A DNA stretch of 64,000 bases, taken from assembly GCA_946407705.1 (NCBI GenBank), contig CAMJPC010000001.1, positions 124,001-188,000 of the forward strand, given 5' to 3'. The DNA is from an uncultured Clostridia bacterium. Its GTDB lineage: Bacteria; Bacillota; Clostridia; Saccharofermentanales; Saccharofermentanaceae. Shown in pieces: positions 61,751 to 64,000 of this stretch. The position numbers and the translations under genes were made by a program. The number at the start of each line of letters is the position of its first letter. Position 1 is the first letter of the stretch. A model generated the notes under the pieces. That model had not been told where the DNA came from. It saw nothing but the letters and a program-made list of their open reading frames with translations, and searched no databases.

Positions 61751-64000
61751 TCAGGCTTTATCAAGCGTAAACTCAAAAGTCTCGCAGTATTTGATGCCCT
61801 TCTTTATAGGCTGAAGTGACACGTTGTCTGCGGTTCTCTCGATCTCCTTCATTCCGAAATCGCAGAAGAACTCGCAGTAGTCGTTGTTCATGAGCTGTTC
61901 TTCATGAAGGTATTCATTCATCTGTTCAGGCGTATAAGGGAGCACCGTGAAATCAAATTTCGGAGTGCTCGTAATCCTCTTTATCGTGATCGAATCCCCC
62001 GCTTCGTTCGTCAGCTTAACGATCCTGGTATCCGTGTGAGATGAGTTCTCTGCAGGCCTTGCATAAGGATGATAGATCTTATCCGTCTCAGCGGAGAAAA
62101 CGCCTATCCTTGCGGAATTCTTACGGTCTGCGTAAGACTCGCCCGGACCTCTTCCGTACCAGGAACACTGTGCTCCGCCGCTTACTATCGGGAATCTGAT
62201 CCCGTAGCGCACCATGTCGTATTTCGGAGTGAACTGCAAAGTTACCCTCATCTTGTCAGCAGAAGGAACCTCGTAGTACATCAGGACTTCGCCGTTCATG
62301 GCAAAAGACTTGAATCTCGATACCATCGTAAAGCATCCGTCCTTCTTGCCGTACTCCGATCCTATGTAGCGGATGGATTCCTGTATGTGTTCGTAATCGC
62401 TCTCCTTGGAGAAGACCGTTTTCGCGAGGATGAAGCTCCTGTCCGTTCTGTCGATGTTTGACGGACATCTGTAGAAGCTCGGACGCATGGGACCCTTGAG
62501 GAAGTTGAATCCGTTGACGGAAAGTACAGAGCATCCTGCAGGTTCCTTGGCAAAACCGATCCGGAATCCTTCACCGTTGATGTAAAGCCGCTTGGGATCA
62601 GAGCTCAGTGTCGTGCCGGTAACCAGCTTCATCGGAAGCTCCGTCTCTTCGGGAATGTCTATTCCGGTTTCCGGAGTGCTTATTCGCTCGACGATTCCGT
62701 CCTCGTCTTCAGAGCCGGCGTCTTCAGGTACCTGAAGGACATTGTCCTTAACAGAAGTATCAGTACCCGCAGGAAGCGCTGCAGCGGAATCTTTGCTTTC
62801 CAGAGCCTCCTGACCTTCGCCTGTCTTTACCAATACGGGGCTTGATATGGAATCGCAGATGATGTCCTGATAGAACGCTATCTCATAGCCTGCTTTCGCA
62901 TAGTATGTATCATTTCTGAGCCTCATCGAAATATCAAAAACAAGCTCTTTGGTCATTGCGCTGTCGTACAGATCGATAAGATCGATCCTTCCCTCTCCCC
63001 ATCCGGGATTCAGGAACATCGACTTGGTAAACGGGAACTTTAACGTTCTCGAACCGTAAGGCTCTATCTCGCCGATGCTGCCCCTTCCCGATGCAAGCGT
63101 CTTGCCGCCCAGAAGAAGCTGCCATACGAGTTCCAGTTCTTCCGTATAGGCAAACGGGCTCATGTTGCGCATGGTAAGGTTTGCGGGATCGCTTACGGAA
63201 GCGAAGACCGCGATCATCTGGCACTGTTTCTTGATATCGAGATAGATCGGATGCGGGCTTCTTTCAGCATCGACTATTCCCTGTCCGATGCAGGAATTCT
63301 CCTTCTGTTTTCCGCCCACGAGATCCGCGTGATGGATCCACTTATACATCGTGTCATCGTCGGTGAAACGCGTTCTTCCGGGTATCGTCTCGAAAAGATT
63401 TCTTCCGGATTTGTTGAGCGTGAAGATCTTCTTCCTGTCAAGGCAGAGATCCACCCACGGTCCGAAAACAACACCGGCTTCATTCGGGAAAGGAATAAGA
63501 TCCGATACGCTCTCCTGCTCCTTGCCCTTCTTGCCGTGATTCTTCTTATCGGCAGCACAATACCAGGGACGTGTGTCATCTATGAGCTGACATTCGTGCT
63601 TAAATCTGATCGCCTTATCGATGTTGAAATTGTAATCCTGGAATCCCCACAAGACTACGCTGGGATGGTTCATCGCCGCTTCAACATAATCTCTCATGAG
63701 GAAATCCGCGGCCGTCGCTATGACATAGATGCCGTACTGGTCACAGAGATTGAGGAACTCGTCGGAAAGCGGGAATCCGTCGGCGATCACGCCGTTGATA
63801 CCTGCGCGCTTCATTAAGATGATGTCCTGACGCATGCGGTCCTGGGGAACGGCGATGCCGCCCTTAGGATCGAATTCATAGTATTTGACGAGCTGGAGAT
63901 TGATCCTTCTGTCATTGATGTTCAATTTACCCTGAACTATCTCGGCTGTCCTGAATCCGAAGCGCTTCTTTTTCGCGACAACGATCCTGCCTTCTGAATC
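61751..64000 (-). CDS. LacZ-like glycoside hydrolase family 2 protein, partial, catalytically degenerate
   Basis: At least 750 aa are visible; the reading frame continues past the right edge without a stop (KKRFGFRTAEIVQGKLNIND). A TTG near 63925 is not a real start. The catalytic-barrel, domain 4 and Bgal_small_N segments of LacZ can be aligned (CSWYGRGPGESYADRKNSARIG is intact). However, the acid/base region reads PSVVLWGFQDYNF where LacZ has WSLGNESG, and the EYAHAMGNS nucleophile segment is missing. A low-complexity acidic insertion lies at about residues 390-430 of the visible part. Likely a binding, regulatory or structural GH2 relative rather than an active beta-galactosidase. Confidence 0.9.
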   Translation of the reverse strand, partial: DSEGRIVVAKKKRFGFRTAEIVQGKLNINDRRINLQLVKYYEFDPKGGIAVPQDRMRQDIILMKRAGINGVIADGFPLSDEFLNLCDQYGIYVIATAADFLMRDYVEAAMNHPSVVLWGFQDYNFNIDKAIRFKHECQLIDDTRPWYCAADKKNHGKKGKEQESVSDLIPFPNEAGVVFGPWVDLCLDRKKIFTLNKSGRNLFETIPGRTRFTDDDTMYKWIHHADLVGGKQKENSCIGQGIVDAERSPHPIYLDIKKQCQMIAVFASVSDPANLTMRNMSPFAYTEELELVWQLLLGGKTLASGRGSIGEIEPYGSRTLKFPFTKSMFLNPGWGEGRIDLIDLYDSAMTKELVFDISMRLRNDTYYAKAGYEIAFYQDIICDSISSPVLVKTGEGQEALESKDSAAALPAGTDTSVKDNVLQVPEDAGSEDEDGIVERISTPETGIDIPEETELPMKLVTGTTLSSDPKRLYINGEGFRIGFAKEPAGCSVLSVNGFNFLKGPMRPSFYRCPSNIDRTDRSFILAKTVFSKESDYEHIQESIRYIGSEYGKKDGCFTMVSRFKSFAMNGEVLMYYEVPSADKMRVTLQFTPKYDMVRYGIRFPIVSGGAQCSWYGRGPGESYADRKNSARIGVFSAETDKIYHPYARPAENSSHTDTRIVKLTNEAGDSITIKRITSTPKFDFTVLPYTPEQMNEYLHEEQLMNNDYCEFFCDFGMKEIERTADNVSLQPIKKGIKYCETFEFTLDKA

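Noticed and set aside
1..64000. Prophage or insertion sequence
   Set aside because: No transposase, phage structural or integrase genes are seen; the only mobile signature is the tRNA-Ala repeat pair.

Overview
The window reads as chromosomal DNA of a low-to-mid GC Gram-positive anaerobe, most likely a gut or rumen Clostridia member (Lachnospiraceae/Oscillospiraceae-like). This is inferred from the gene content: the GGGtGRT/NifU-like pair, a YesM/YesN two-component system, LL-diaminopimelate aminotransferase together with meso-diaminopimelate dehydrogenase, an LtaS-like sulfatase, a BspA-type leucine-rich surface protein, an ECF S component, and an alanine/lysine-rich histone H1-like protein. 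No rRNA is present, so a genus cannot be named.

Layout. 1-6.6 kb: a five-gene minus-strand operon (lipoprotein, HTH-like protein, membrane protein with a degenerate J-domain, YesM kinase, YesN regulator) that points at a gene leaving the left edge. 6.7-11.2 kb: GGGtGRT/NifU-like pair, MgtE magnesium transporter with a leader ORF, and a diguanylate cyclase. 11.2-14.6 kb: a Sel1/J-domain/HIRAN operon, a SHOCT-like small protein and an ATP-grasp protein. 14.7-21.4 kb: Ddh, an SGNH hydrolase, a PHP protein, a BlaI/BlaR-type regulatory operon with a clear palindromic operator, and several small exported or hypothetical proteins. 21.4-23.7 kb: IlvE and an aldose 1-epimerase. 23.76-29.4 kb: tRNA-Ala(GGC), a very large LRR surface protein, and a second copy of the tRNA 3' end, which together look like a small genomic island. 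29.5-36.2 kb: S41 peptidase, lipoproteins, a diguanylate cyclase, two nearly identical 65-aa membrane proteins separated by a three-unit hairpin array, and a beta-lactamase-fold hydrolase.

36.3-41.0 kb: a glmS-purF-dapL operon behind a structured leader that could be an attenuator or riboswitch. 41.1-48.8 kb: a TPM-like lipoprotein, then a leuC-leuD-leuB-ppx-ppk1 operon in which PPK1 carries an H1-like lysine/alanine tail. 48.9-51.3 kb: an ABC-F ATPase and the free H1-like protein. 51.6-56 kb: an ABC exporter whose second permease is fused to a CPBP intramembrane protease. 55.9-60.6 kb: FAD oxidoreductase, LtaS-like enzyme, ECF S component and HAD phosphatase. 60.7-64 kb: a YhaM-like OB/HD protein and the C-terminal part of a LacZ-like GH2 protein that seems to lack both catalytic glutamates.

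Themes: cell-envelope building (GlmS, DapL, Ddh, LtaS, BlaR/BlaI-like sensor), branched-chain amino acid synthesis tied to polyphosphate metabolism, and several leader-RNA or operator structures visible directly in the DNA. The best candidates for something undescribed are the glmS leader RNA, the tRNA-Ala island, the H1-like tail on PPK1, the hairpin array between the duplicated genes, the mgtE leader ORF and the catalytically degenerate GH2 protein.
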